The position numbers and the translations under genes were made by a program. The notes below the pieces were generated by a model. That model did not search any database. It worked only from the letters and a program-made list of their open reading frames with translations, and was not told the origin of the DNA. From Streptomyces sp. Ag109_O5-10 (GTDB taxonomy: Bacteria > Actinomycetota > Actinomycetes > Streptomycetales > Streptomycetaceae): a stretch of 64,000 bases of DNA. The number at the start of each line of letters is the position of its first letter. The first letter of the stretch is position 1. The DNA is taken from positions 3,038,001 to 3,102,000 of the forward strand of contig NZ_FNTQ01000001.1 of the NCBI RefSeq assembly GCF_900105755.1. Direction: 5' to 3'. This document shows positions 42,329 to 51,036 of the stretch, in pieces.

Positions 42329-42421
42329 ATGATCGCCAAGCTGCTCGGGAAGCTTTCCTTCACCCGCCACTACGGTGCCTACGGGTCCCACGAATGGAAC
42401 GCGTACGCCGGCGACGACTAG
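42329..42421 (+). CDS. Candidate RiPP precursor peptide (P450-associated)
   Basis: A 30-codon gene, ATG at 42329, with an excellent GAGAGGAG site 8 nt upstream and a TAG stop. The N-terminal MIAKLLGKLSFTRHYG is leader-like and amphipathic; the C-terminal AYGSHEWNAYAGDD is rich in Tyr, Trp and His, residues that P450s cross-link in biarylitides, cittilins and atropopeptides. A cytochrome P450 begins 78 bp downstream in the same direction, with a hairpin between. The core boundary and product are unknown. It could instead be an unmodified small peptide, but the site, spacing and aromatic content favour a RiPP. Confidence 0.65.
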   Translation: MIAKLLGKLSFTRHYGAYGSHEWNAYAGDD

Positions 42422-42435
42422 GACCGAGCGCGCAG

Positions 42436-42463
42436 CCGGCGGGTGCCCTGGGGCGCCCGCCGG
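42436..42463 (+). terminator. Attenuator-like hairpin between precursor and P450
   Basis: CCGGCGGGTGCC pairs with GGCGCCCGCCGG (one T-G pair) with a 4-nt loop. There is no T-tract. Partial terminators or processing stems between a precursor and its enzyme gene commonly set a high precursor-to-enzyme ratio. Confidence 0.6.
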
Positions 42464-42499
42464 GTCGTGGTCACGTTGCCGAGGGCCAGGGGCTGTGTC

Positions 42500-43801
42500 A
42501 TGGGCGGAAGGAACGAGCCGCCGCGGCTGCCCGAGGGGAGTTTCGCGGCCTGGAGTCGCGACCGGCTGGGCATGGCGCGCCGTGGCGCCGAGGAGTGCGG
42601 GGACGTCTGGCAGCTGGAGCCGGGTGTCTACGTGGCGGCCGCGGCCGAGCCGTGTGAGGCGGTTCTGCGTCGGGCGCACGACTTTCCCAAGGCCCCCTCG
42701 CCCCTCTTCCCGCCGCTGAAGCGGTCGAGCGGAGAACCGACGCCCGAGGAGCGCGGGTACGCTCACGCCGCCCGTATGCGCGGACTGCGTGCGCAGGCGG
42801 TCGCGGCCCGGATCGGGGAGATCGCGCCCCGGACCGCTCGGTTTGCCGACCAGTTGCCGACGGGCCAGGACATAGAGATCCTTCCGCCGGTCCGGCACGC
42901 CCTGGCGGAGATCGGCGTGCACTATCTCTTCGGCGAGGACGCTCCCACCCTGCTGCCCTACGCCTTCCAGCTCTTCCTCGCGCGGGAGGTGCTCGTACGA
43001 CCCTCGCGCTGGGTATGGCCGCGCTGGGTTCCCACACCGGGCCGGCGGTTCCGCACCCGGCAGCAGGCCGCCTTCACCGATGCCCTGCGGCCCGTCGTCC
43101 GCAGGCGCCGTGCGTCGGGCATGCTCGGTGACGACATGCTGGGCCAGATGCTCCGGCCCTCCCCCCACCACGGCCTGCTGCCGGAGGAGGCCGTCCTCGA
43201 CACGCTCCCCGGAATCACCGTCGCCACCTTCGAGACCCCGTCCCGGGCGGCCGGCTGGATCCTGCTCCACCTGGCCCTGTACCCGCAGGCGGCGGGCCGC
43301 GTCGCGAGGGAGGCGGCTCTGCTGCCCGCGGATCCGGCCGCGACGACCAGCGCCCACCTCGGCAGCCTGCGGTACACCCAGGCGCTGGTGAACGAGGTGC
43401 TCCGGCTGTACCCGCCGAGCTGGCTGCTGACCCGGCGCGTCCGGCGCCAGACCCAGCTCGCCGACTACACCATCGACGCCGGGTCCACCGTTCTCGTCTG
43501 CCCTTACACCGCCCACCGGGACGCACGCGAATTCGCCGAGCCGGACGAGTTCCGGCCGGAGCGGTGGCTCGACGACCCGGGCTCGCCGGCGAAACCCGGG
43601 GTCTTCCTCTCGTTCGGTACCGGGCCGCACGGCTGCGAGGGAGCCGCCCTGGCCATGGCGATGCTGACCCTGCTGACCGCCCAGACCGCCCGCTGCTACC
43701 ACCTGAGCGAGCCGGCCGGACCGGAGCCCGGCTATCAGGTCACCACCCTCGAAGGTCTCGCACCTGTCGGTCTGCGCCTGCGCGCCACCGCGCGCGGCTG
43801 A
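42500..43801 (+). CDS. Cytochrome P450, probable RiPP-crosslinking enzyme
   Basis: A 433-residue P450 starting ATG at 42500 (AGGGG site). The I-helix segment is TVATFETPSRA near 240-250 (the usual Gly of AGxxT replaced), ExxR in EVLRLYP near 298, and the heme loop FGTGPHGCEG with Cys near 378. Length and motifs are complete. No ferredoxin or reductase gene is adjacent. Its position just after a 30-residue aromatic-rich peptide suggests it forms C-C, C-O or C-N cross-links in that peptide; a stand-alone catabolic or biosynthetic P450 is the alternative. Confidence 0.9.
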   Translation: MGGRNEPPRLPEGSFAAWSRDRLGMARRGAEECGDVWQLEPGVYVAAAAEPCEAVLRRAHDFPKAPSPLFPPLKRSSGEPTPEERGYAHAARMRGLRAQAVAARIGEIAPRTARFADQLPTGQDIEILPPVRHALAEIGVHYLFGEDAPTLLPYAFQLFLAREVLVRPSRWVWPRWVPTPGRRFRTRQQAAFTDALRPVVRRRRASGMLGDDMLGQMLRPSPHHGLLPEEAVLDTLPGITVATFETPSRAAGWILLHLALYPQAAGRVAREAALLPADPAATTSAHLGSLRYTQALVNEVLRLYPPSWLLTRRVRRQTQLADYTIDAGSTVLVCPYTAHRDAREFAEPDEFRPERWLDDPGSPAKPGVFLSFGTGPHGCEGAALAMAMLTLLTAQTARCYHLSEPAGPEPGYQVTTLEGLAPVGLRLRATARG

Positions 43802-43831
43802 GGACGGTCCCGTCGTCGGCGGACGACCGGC

Positions 43832-44389
43832 TCATGCCCGGTTCGTCGGGTGCCGCTGGTCGAACTCGTCGGCGAGCATGCCCATCATGACGAGGTCGTG
43901 GTGCCGGCCTGCGAGGAAGACGTGCTCGCGCAAGCGGCCCTCCTCGGTGAAGCCGAGCCCGCGGAAGAGTGCCAGCGAGGCCTCGTTGTGGTCGAAGATC
44001 GCTGCCAGGCATTTGTGATAGCGCCGCTCGGCGAACATGAAGCGCAGCAGCAGCACCAGGGCTTCTGCCGCGTAGCCCCGGCGCCGGTGATCGGCGCCGA
44101 TCGCGACGTCGCATTCGAACCAGCCGGAACGAGGGCCGGTCCGATGCGATCCGACCGTGCCGACCAGCTCACCCGTGGCCGTCGCCTCGACCGCGAGGAG
44201 GAAGCGGTCGTCATCGCTCTCGGCTACGGCTTGCTCCTTCGCCCGGACACGGTGTTTCTCGGCCGACCGGGGCAGATCCAGCCGGCTCGCTCGCCGCCCG
44301 TCATCGTCGGCGAAGCGCATGAACGCGGTCCAGTCGTCGGGCTCGACGGCGCGCAGGCGGACCCGCTCACCGGTCCAGGACGATGCCAT
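43832..44389 (-). CDS. GNAT N-acetyltransferase
   Basis: A 185-residue acetyltransferase: MASSWTGERVRLRAVEPDDW, a central GWFECDVAIGADHRRRGYAA near 110 with the acetyl-CoA pyrophosphate loop RRRGYA, and HNEASLALFRGLGFTEEGRL. It is convergent with the P450 gene (30 bp between stops), so it is probably not part of the RiPP operon, though acetylation as tailoring or self-protection cannot be excluded. Confidence 0.87.
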   Translation of the reverse strand: MASSWTGERVRLRAVEPDDWTAFMRFADDDGRRASRLDLPRSAEKHRVRAKEQAVAESDDDRFLLAVEATATGELVGTVGSHRTGPRSGWFECDVAIGADHRRRGYAAEALVLLLRFMFAERRYHKCLAAIFDHNEASLALFRGLGFTEEGRLREHVFLAGRHHDLVMMGMLADEFDQRHPTNRA

Positions 44390-44655
44390 GCCCTATTTGA
44401 GCACGCCGCCGTGTCCGCGGGGCCGAGAGGCACACCGCCGGCCACGAGACCGTCGTCCGCCTCGCCGCCAACGGCACGCCTGCCCAGGTGCGCCGTCCGC
44501 ACGTGCGGCAACGGAGGACGCGGCAACAGGGGCCCGGTCCGGCTGAACCCCCGGAGCGGGCGTTGCGTATGAATTGCGCGGGGCCGGCTCCGGTTTCCCG
44601 CCACGGGACCCGGCCGCGACGCCGTCCGTGGGGCCCGTGACGGAAGGAGAGCACC

Positions 44656-45501
44656 GTGCCCACACCGCCCGCCTCCGACTCCGACGCGCCGGACGACGGC
44701 ACCGCGCCGAACGACCGCACCGCGCTGGAACCCATCCGCGTGCTGCGTATGCGCAACACCGACGCGCTGGCCCGGTTGCTCGACGACATCCGCGAGGACG
44801 ACGACTGCCGCGGGCGCGCCGCCGTGATCGCACCCGCCGCCGACGCCCCGGCCGACGGCGAGACAGAGGAACTCCCGCCCGTCCCCGGCCTCGCGGACCG
44901 CCCGCGCCTGGGGCCCGGACAGCGCCGGGCTGCCGTGGTGATCGCGGTCGCCGCGGCGGCCGTGGTCGGCTTCGCCTGCGCCCTCCTGGTCCCCGGCGCC
45001 ACCGGGGCCGCCCCGACCGCTCCGTCGGCGAGCGCATCGACCGATCCGGCCTCGGCGACCCCCACGTCGGCTGCCCCGAGCGCGACCGCGGGCGCCGGCG
45101 TCCTGGCCGACCCCGGGTTCGAGTCGGGCGGCCTCTCGTCGTGGAACTGCGCCGGGAACCCGGGCTCGATCGTGTCCTCCCCCGTCCACACGGGGGCGAA
45201 GGCCCTCCAGGGGAAGGTGAGTTCGAGCGACACCGGGCAGTGCGACCAGACCGTCGCGGTACGGCCGAACACCGCCTACTCGCTCACCGGCTGGGTCCGC
45301 GGCTCCAACGTCTACCTGGGCGTGACCGGCGGCCCCGCCACCTGGGTCACCTCCCCGGCCAGGTTCAGCCCCCTGACCGTCTCCTTCACCACGGGCGCCT
45401 CCCAGACCAGCGCGACGGTCTACGTGCACGGCTGGTACGCGCAGGGCGCCTTCTACGCCGACGACATCGCCCTGAACGGGCCCGGCGGCGGTCACACGTA
45501 G
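44656..45501 (+). CDS. Membrane-anchored protein with carbohydrate-binding-like domain
   Basis: A 281-residue protein, GTG with an AAGGAGAG site. Residues 1-95 are acidic and cytosolic (PIRVLRMRNTDALARLLDDI), followed by one transmembrane helix (RRAAVVIAVAAAAVVGFACA, about 94-115) and an Ala/Ser/Thr linker to about 148. The external beta domain GVLADPGFESGGLSSWNCAG ... FYADDIALNGP fits CBM4/9-type jelly rolls. It probably binds a surface glycan; no catalytic domain. Confidence 0.75.
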   Translation: MPTPPASDSDAPDDGTAPNDRTALEPIRVLRMRNTDALARLLDDIREDDDCRGRAAVIAPAADAPADGETEELPPVPGLADRPRLGPGQRRAAVVIAVAAAAVVGFACALLVPGATGAAPTAPSASASTDPASATPTSAAPSATAGAGVLADPGFESGGLSSWNCAGNPGSIVSSPVHTGAKALQGKVSSSDTGQCDQTVAVRPNTAYSLTGWVRGSNVYLGVTGGPATWVTSPARFSPLTVSFTTGASQTSATVYVHGWYAQGAFYADDIALNGPGGGHT

Positions 45502-45533
45502 CGCCTCGGCGACGCGTACGGGGCGCTGTCCTG

Positions 45534-46082
45534 CTACGGGACGGGAGGGGCGTAGGGGTTCCCGTGGGACGCAGGCGGGCCGCCCCACCACACACCGGGC
45601 GGCGGGACGGGAACCCAGTCCGGACCGCGGTGGCGCAGCCACCACCCGCCGATGGTGTGGAACTTCTCCTCGAAGCCGCGGTCCCAGCTGAGGAACCCGG
45701 TCGCCGGCGCCCGCAGTCGGGTGCGGCGGCCGCCCGCTTCGTAGATCACGACGGTCCGGCTGCCGAGCGCCGACTCGATCCGGATGGCCTGGACGTCGGC
45801 CCACGGGATGGTCCGGCGGCGGAAGTTGTGCACGACCGCCGCCGTCGGGGTCAGAGTGACCCCGAACCGCCGCGCGGTGATCTGCACCAGAGGCAGCAGA
45901 ACTCCCCATATGAGCAGCCCCGGGACGAGTATGGAGACACGCGATCCGCCCTCCAGCCAGAGCAGGACCTGGGAGGGCAGGACGACGGCGAATCCGGGCA
46001 GCACGGGCAGCAGCCGCTGGAGGTTCGTCAGCCGGTAACGGACGTGTTCCGGCGGCGTGGCCGCGACCTGCGATTCCTCCAC
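45534..46082 (-). CDS. PH-domain membrane protein
   Basis: A 182-residue protein, GTG start at 46082. Two membrane helices lie near 25-75 (LLPVLPGFAVVLPSQVLLWL and VSILVPGLLIWGVLLPLVQI), then a small PH-like beta domain (FGVTLTPTAAVVHNFRRRTI, PWADVQAIRIESALGSRTVV). The C-terminal tail is Pro/Trp-rich (WVPVPPPGVWWGGPP). The architecture matches bacterial PH domain proteins of actinomycete membranes; role unknown. Confidence 0.75.
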   Translation of the reverse strand: MEESQVAATPPEHVRYRLTNLQRLLPVLPGFAVVLPSQVLLWLEGGSRVSILVPGLLIWGVLLPLVQITARRFGVTLTPTAAVVHNFRRRTIPWADVQAIRIESALGSRTVVIYEAGGRRTRLRAPATGFLSWDRGFEEKFHTIGGWWLRHRGPDWVPVPPPGVWWGGPPASHGNPYAPPVP

Positions 46083-46212
46083 CAGTCCCCCGGTCCCCTG
46101 TTCCTTCCCTCAAGCGCCAGGACAGCATGGCGGACCGGGGAGAACGCTGTCCATGCGGATACCGGAGTCCGGGGGACTGCCGGCGCCGGGGGACCGAGGG
46201 CATGATGACGCC

Positions 46213-46443
46213 ATGACGTCCTGGCTGAACGCCCGGAGCACATGGCTGCTCGTACTGCTCCTGTGGGCGATCACGCTGACCGCCGCCCTGCTCGGGATCG
46301 CCTTCGCCCGGGAGTTCCTGGAGCACCCCCCGCTCCGGCCCTTCGCCTCCCGTCTCCCCATGGCAGCGGGCGGCTCGTTCTTCGTCGCCGCCGCCGGCGC
46401 CGGGCGGCTGCGGCACAGCGGAGGACGCCCGCAGGACCGCTGA
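46213..46443 (+). CDS. Small membrane protein
   Basis: A 76-residue protein starting MTSWLNARSTWLLVLLLWAI. Two hydrophobic helices (8-30 and 48-64) are joined by a short polar loop, and the C-terminus is basic. No family was recognised. The start is chosen at ATG 46213 because upstream sequence is low-complexity. Confidence 0.5.
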   Translation: MTSWLNARSTWLLVLLLWAITLTAALLGIAFAREFLEHPPLRPFASRLPMAAGGSFFVAAAGAGRLRHSGGRPQDR

Positions 46444-46532
46444 CGGCTGCGGCCGGGGACCACTCGGGGCGGCGGGGCTGCCGCACGGATGACGGCAGCA
46501 GCCCCGCCGCCAGGACGCCAGGACCCGGAGGG

Positions 46533-47174
46533 TCAGATGCTCAGCGCGATCGCGGCACCGATGCCGCCGAGGCCGAGCGCGGCGGCGGCCGGGAACCAGC
46601 CGCCCGAACCCCAGGGGAAGAACCGGTCGAGGGAGAACCGGCCGGGGCCGATGGCGGTGAGGGCGAGGGCGACGATGCAGATGGAGACGCTGTACTCGAC
46701 CCCGCCGTTCTGGCTCCACAGGCCGTGGGCACCGCTCACGGTGACCATGGCGTTGATCATCACGCCGATGACGGCCGCGGCCGCCAGCGGCGTGAGCAGC
46801 CCGACCGCGAGACCGAGACCCCCGCAGAGTTCGGAGAGACCGCCGATCACGGCGAAGACCTTGCCCGGGTGGTAGCCGAGGGCGTCGAAGCCTCTGCCGG
46901 TGGCCGTCAGGCCCGGCCCGCCGAAGATGCCGAACAGCTTCTGTGCGCCGTGGCCGGCCAGCAGCAGTCCGAAGGTCAGCCTGATCAGCAGCAGTCCGCC
47001 CTCCGCGGCGGACAGGCCGGGCACGGCACCACCGGCACGCGTCTCAGCGGGCGGCCCCGATGCGGCCCCGGCCGTCGTGTCGGCGGGTCTGCGGATCTCG
47101 GTCACGGGGGCGCGTACCTGGGTCAGTGACAGGGCGCGGGTCCGGCCGAGGGAGTGGAAATGCAGTGCACGCAT
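46533..47174 (-). CDS. DoxX-family membrane protein
   Basis: A 213-residue protein. After about 55 polar residues come four membrane helices, with the family features LLLIRLTFGLLLAGHGAQKL near 62, GLTATGRGFDALGYHPGKVF and ELCGGLGLAVGLLTPLAAAA. DoxX proteins are thought to take part in redox or sulfur-linked membrane functions; the specific role here is unknown. ATG at 47174 is preferred to the GTG one codon earlier. Confidence 0.85.
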   Translation of the reverse strand: MRALHFHSLGRTRALSLTQVRAPVTEIRRPADTTAGAASGPPAETRAGGAVPGLSAAEGGLLLIRLTFGLLLAGHGAQKLFGIFGGPGLTATGRGFDALGYHPGKVFAVIGGLSELCGGLGLAVGLLTPLAAAAVIGVMINAMVTVSGAHGLWSQNGGVEYSVSICIVALALTAIGPGRFSLDRFFPWGSGGWFPAAAALGLGGIGAAIALSI

Positions 47175-47457
47175 CACAACGCCTTCACGAGTGGGGACAA
47201 CCTGTCCGGTCGCCGTATGGCGGTCCTCCCCCTGTCACCCAGCATTGCGCCGGTTACGGGCCATATCCAGCAAAATGCCGTAATATGCGCTATTGCGAAT
47301 TGCGATAGCCACCCCTGCCCGCAGACGGGTCCACGACCGTCACGGTGACCACCCGTCACAGGAACCGGGATGCACACCGGACACGGGCCGGGCGTTCAGT
47401 CGGCAGCAGGGCCTTCGTGGCCGGTCGCCTAGCTCCTCGCGCTTCGTCAGGGCGCTG

Positions 47458-48534
47458 TCACGCGGAGCGCTTGCGGGACGCGGCCGCCTTCTTGGCAGTC
47501 GTCTTCTTCGCCGGCGTCTTCTTGGCCGAGGACGAGGCGGCGCCGGACTTCGTGGCCGTCGCCTTCTTCGCCGTCCTGGCCGCCGACGTCTTGCCTGCCG
47601 CCGTCGTCTTGCCTGCCGCCGTCGTCTTCTTCGCGGTCGCCGACTTCTTCGCGGTCGCCGTCTTGTCCGCCGTCGGTCGTTTCGCCGTCGTCCTTCTCGT
47701 CCCGGACGCGGACTTCTTGCTCGGCAGCGGCGTGACCTGAGCCTCCTCGGCCCCCTCGCCCCGCGACTCCTTCGCCGCCCGCACGCTCTTCTCCAGGGCC
47801 GCCATCAGGTCGAGGACCTTGCCGCCCTTCGCCGGCTCGGGCGCCTCCGGTGGGGTCTCGCCGGCCGCCTTCGCGGCGATGACCTCCTCCAGCGCCTCCC
47901 GGTACTCGTCGTGCAGGTCCTCCAGGTCGACCTCGCCGAGGGTGTCCATCAGGGCGTCCGCGAGGTCGAGTTCCTTGTCGCGGACGGTGACGTCGACGTC
48001 GGGGGCGACCCCCTCGGGCGCGCGGACCTCGTCCGGCCAGAGCAGGCCGTGCATGGCGATGGCGTCGCCGACCACCCGGAGCATGCCGAGGCGTTCGCGG
48101 CCGCGCAGGGCGTACTTCGCGATGGCCACCTTGTTGCTGCGCTTGAGGGCTTCGCGCAGGAGGGTGTACGGCTTCGCGGCCGGGGCCCCGGAGGCCGCCA
48201 GGTAGTACGCGGCGTCCATCTGGAGCGGGTCGATCCGGTCGGCCGGGACGAACGCGACGATCTCGATCGTGCGGGCGGTGGGGATCGGCAGGTGGGACAG
48301 GTCGTCGTCGGTGATCGGGACGATCGTGCCGTCGGCGTCCTCGTACCCCTTGCCGATCTCCGACTGGGTGACCTCGCGGTCCTCCAGCTCGCAGAACTTG
48401 CGGTACCGGATGCGGCCGTTGTCCTCGGTGTGGACCTGGCGGAAGGAGATCGAGTGGTTCTCCGTGGCGTTCACCAGCTTGATCGGGATGCTGACGAGCC
48501 CGAAGGAGATCGCGCCGTTCCAGATGGATCGCAC
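47458..48534 (-). CDS. ku: Non-homologous end-joining protein Ku
   Basis: A 358-residue protein. The Ku core (1-255) begins MRSIWNGAISFGLVSIPIKL and includes SFRQVHTEDNGRIRYRKFCE, AYYLAASGAPAAKPYTLLRE and VLDLMAALEKSVRAAK. The C-terminal 90 residues are a Lys/Ala/Thr-rich, histone H1-like tail with repeats such as KKTTAAGKTTAAGKTSAA, typical of the extended Ku of actinomycetes and thought to bind DNA. It bridges broken DNA ends as a homodimer. Divergent from ligD polymerase with 52 bp between starts. Confidence 0.95.
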   Translation of the reverse strand: MRSIWNGAISFGLVSIPIKLVNATENHSISFRQVHTEDNGRIRYRKFCELEDREVTQSEIGKGYEDADGTIVPITDDDLSHLPIPTARTIEIVAFVPADRIDPLQMDAAYYLAASGAPAAKPYTLLREALKRSNKVAIAKYALRGRERLGMLRVVGDAIAMHGLLWPDEVRAPEGVAPDVDVTVRDKELDLADALMDTLGEVDLEDLHDEYREALEEVIAAKAAGETPPEAPEPAKGGKVLDLMAALEKSVRAAKESRGEGAEEAQVTPLPSKKSASGTRRTTAKRPTADKTATAKKSATAKKTTAAGKTTAAGKTSAARTAKKATATKSGAASSSAKKTPAKKTTAKKAAASRKRSA

Positions 48535-48586
48535 GTGCGGCTTCCCTCCGTCCGAATACCAGGTGTTTGTATGAGATTGTCATCGT

Positions 48587-49468
48587 ATGACGCCGATCAC
48601 AGAGGTGGACGGACGAAGGGTCGCGCTCAGCAATCTGGAGAAGGTGCTGTATCCGGCGACCGGGTTCACCAAGGGCGAGCTGCTGCACTACTACGCGACG
48701 GTGTCCGGGGTCCTGCTGCCGCACCTGCGGGACCGGCCGGTCTCGTTCCTCCGGTACCCGGACGGTCCCGACGGCCAGGTCTTCTTCTCCAAGAACGTGC
48801 CGCCGGGTACGCCCGAGTGGGTCACGACCGCCGAGGTGCGCCGGTCGGAGGGGGCGACCCGGATGGTGCTGGTGCAGGACCTCGCGAGCCTGATGTGGGC
48901 GGCGAACCTGGTCACCGAGTTCCACACGCACCAGTGGCTGGTGGGAACGCCGGACGAGGCCGACCGGATCGTCCTCGACCTGGATCCCGGCGCGCCCGCC
49001 ACGGTGGTGGAGTGCTGCGAGGTCGCGCTGTGGCTGCGGGAGCGGCTGGCGGCGGACGGGATCGAGGCGTACGCCAAGACGGCCGGGTCGAAGGGGCTGC
49101 ATCTGCTGGCGCCGGTGCGGGGGGCGTCCAGCGAGCGGGTCAGCGAGTACGCGAAGGCGCTGGCGGTGGAGGCCGAGCGGGCGCTGCCAGGGCTGGTGGT
49201 GCACCGGATGACGCGGAGTCTGCGGCCCGGGAAGGTGTTCGTGGACTGGAGCCAGAACGCGGGACGGAAGACGACGGCCACGCCGTACACGGTGCGGGCG
49301 CGGCGGGAGCCGACGGTGTCGGCGCCGGTCACGTGGGAGGAGGTCGCCGGATGCCGGGCGCCGGGACAGCTGGTGTTCCGGGCGGGGGACATCGCGCCGC
49401 GCGTCCAGGACCACGGGGACCTGCTGGCCCCGCTGCTGGACGCGGGACACGCGGCGACGCTGCCCTGA
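48587..49468 (+). CDS. ligD: LigD-type DNA polymerase/primase (NHEJ)
   Basis: A 293-residue stand-alone polymerase domain of the LigD/AEP type: LSNLEKVLYPATGFTKGELL near 12, HTHQWLVGTPDEADRIVLDL then DPG around 116-138 (the catalytic Asp pair in LDLDPG), and KTAGSKGLHLLAPV near 165. It fills gaps at joints held by Ku. No ligase or 3'-phosphoesterase domain is attached and none is adjacent, so ligation must come from elsewhere. Divergent from ku, so probably co-regulated. Confidence 0.92.
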   Translation: MTPITEVDGRRVALSNLEKVLYPATGFTKGELLHYYATVSGVLLPHLRDRPVSFLRYPDGPDGQVFFSKNVPPGTPEWVTTAEVRRSEGATRMVLVQDLASLMWAANLVTEFHTHQWLVGTPDEADRIVLDLDPGAPATVVECCEVALWLRERLAADGIEAYAKTAGSKGLHLLAPVRGASSERVSEYAKALAVEAERALPGLVVHRMTRSLRPGKVFVDWSQNAGRKTTATPYTVRARREPTVSAPVTWEEVAGCRAPGQLVFRAGDIAPRVQDHGDLLAPLLDAGHAATLP

Positions 49469-49508
49469 AGCCCCGGGTGACCCCTGCGGGCCCGGGAGCC
49501 CGAGGGCC

Positions 49509-50312
49509 CTACACCCTCCCCCAGGTGTTCCGGTCCCGCGCCATCGCGTGCAGGGCCTCCACGTCCGCCGGCTTGAGGACCCCGCCCAGGCGGGACAGGG
49601 TGTCCAGGTCCCGGTCGCGGAGGATGTGGACCTCGCGCGGCGGGGCGGTCAGCCGGACGTCCGCCGGTTCGGTCAGGGCCAGCACCGGGCGGACCTCGGC
49701 CGTGAGGGCGTACGAGGCCCGGTCGGCGTCCGCCCGCAGGCGGCGCAGCAGCGGCTGGGGGTCACGCCGGCCCAGTGTGATCATCGGGTCGGCGATCAGG
49801 ACCTTCTGCTTGCGGGCGTAGAGGGAGTGCACGCAGAACAGGCCGCCCGGCCCGATCAGCAGGTGGTGCAGGCGGTCGCCGCCGGGCAGCGGGAGGGAGT
49901 GCAGGGCGTGCCAGCCGGCGCCGTCCAGGCGGTCCAGGGCGTCGCCGACGGTCTGTTCGGCGGTCAGGGCGCGGCGGCGCGGGTCGGGGCGCAGCCGGTG
50001 GGCCGGGCCGGGGTCCCGGTCGAGGGCGATCAGCAGTGCCTCGCCGGGGCGGTTGGGCGCCAGGTCGTCGTCGGGATGCAGGGTCAGCCGGGCCAGCTCC
50101 GCGGGGGTGGGCACGGGCGGCGGGCCGATGGTGACCGGGCCGGTCAGGAACGGCCTCAGGGTCTCCAGCACGTCGTCCCGCCGCTCCTCGCTGAGCAGGT
50201 TGACCCGGCCGGCCTCCCGGTCGTACCAGGCGATGTTCCTTCCGTCCGTGAGGCATACGTACAGTCGCTCCTGGCCGTGCCGCCAGGCCGGCACGACGCG
50301 CAGTCCGGTCAT
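49509..50312 (-). CDS. NERD-like (nuclease-related) domain protein
   Basis: A 267-residue protein starting MTGLRVVPAWRHGQERLYVC. The middle third has VGDALDRLDGAGWHALHSLP then LPGGDRLHHLLIGPGGLFCV, the pattern of NERD domains, which are related to restriction-type nucleases. The strict catalytic residues are not obvious, so activity is doubtful. It is convergent with ligD polymerase; a DNA-processing role is only inferred from fold and neighbourhood. Confidence 0.65.
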   Translation of the reverse strand: MTGLRVVPAWRHGQERLYVCLTDGRNIAWYDREAGRVNLLSEERRDDVLETLRPFLTGPVTIGPPPVPTPAELARLTLHPDDDLAPNRPGEALLIALDRDPGPAHRLRPDPRRRALTAEQTVGDALDRLDGAGWHALHSLPLPGGDRLHHLLIGPGGLFCVHSLYARKQKVLIADPMITLGRRDPQPLLRRLRADADRASYALTAEVRPVLALTEPADVRLTAPPREVHILRDRDLDTLSRLGGVLKPADVEALHAMARDRNTWGRV

Positions 50313-50413
50313 TGCGTCATCACCCCTCGACCATGGGAACAGGCGGGGTGCTCCAGGGGCAAGAACCCGGCTACCTTTGACAGGGGTTGGCGCGCGCAGC
50401 GGGGAGGCGCCGG

Positions 50414-50920
50414 GTGCGGATCCGTGGGGAGCGGTACGAGGTGCCGGCTCCGGACAGTCCTTGGAGCGAGGTGCTGCCCGGGTTGTGGATGGGCGGTCAC
50501 GAGTTCCGGGCGCGTTCGGGGCGGCTGGAGGCTGCCGTGGTGCGGGACGAGTTCGATCTGGTGCAGAGCCTGCTGCGGATGCCCGGGCACGGTCCGGCCG
50601 AGGGGGTCGAGCACCATGTGTGGCCGATACCGGACGGCCCGCTGGACGGCACCCAGCTCGCCGGGGTGATGCGGCTCGCACGGGCGGCCAGCGAGGCCCT
50701 GGACGCGGGGCGGTCGGTGCTGGTGCGCTGCTACAGCGGGTACAACCGGTCGGGGCTGGTGGTCGCGCAGGCGCTGGTGCACCAGGGGCGTACGGCCGAG
50801 GAGGCGATCCGGCTGGTCCGGGCCCGGCGCTCGCCCTGGGCCCTGCACAACGAGCTGTTCGTGGCCTACCTGCGGGCCGGCCTGTCCACCGCCCGCCTCC
50901 TGGAGGACCTCGCCGAGTAG
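50414..50920 (+). CDS. Dual-specificity-type protein phosphatase
   Basis: A 168-residue protein, GTG at 50414 after GGGGAGG. The active-site loop VLVRCYSGYNRSGLV near 110-124 has the CX5R signature (C-YSGYN-R). The general acid is probably the Asp in PIPDGPLDG near 76. It probably removes phosphate from proteins or small molecules. An upstream TTG (50387) is possible but adds only basic residues. Confidence 0.85.
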   Translation: MRIRGERYEVPAPDSPWSEVLPGLWMGGHEFRARSGRLEAAVVRDEFDLVQSLLRMPGHGPAEGVEHHVWPIPDGPLDGTQLAGVMRLARAASEALDAGRSVLVRCYSGYNRSGLVVAQALVHQGRTAEEAIRLVRARRSPWALHNELFVAYLRAGLSTARLLEDLAE

Positions 50921-51036
50921 CCTCTCCCGTGCACGGGCGGCCCCCAGGCGCAAAAAGGACTTCCCTATAAATCTGCGAATAAGGTGTACCGGGCCTCCCG
51001 CCTGTCGACCACCGACCCCGCCGAGCCAGGAGCAGC

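Noticed and set aside
44224..46719. 831-codon minus-strand open frame
   Set aside because: It runs antisense or frame-shifted across the GNAT, CBM, PH and DoxX genes. It is Arg/Pro/Gly-rich without any domain, a shadow of GC-rich codon bias.
47293..49821. 842-codon plus-strand open frame over ku and ligD
   Set aside because: Antisense to ku and out of frame with the ligD polymerase; its repetitive RRRLL/GRRLL composition mirrors the Ku lysine tail.
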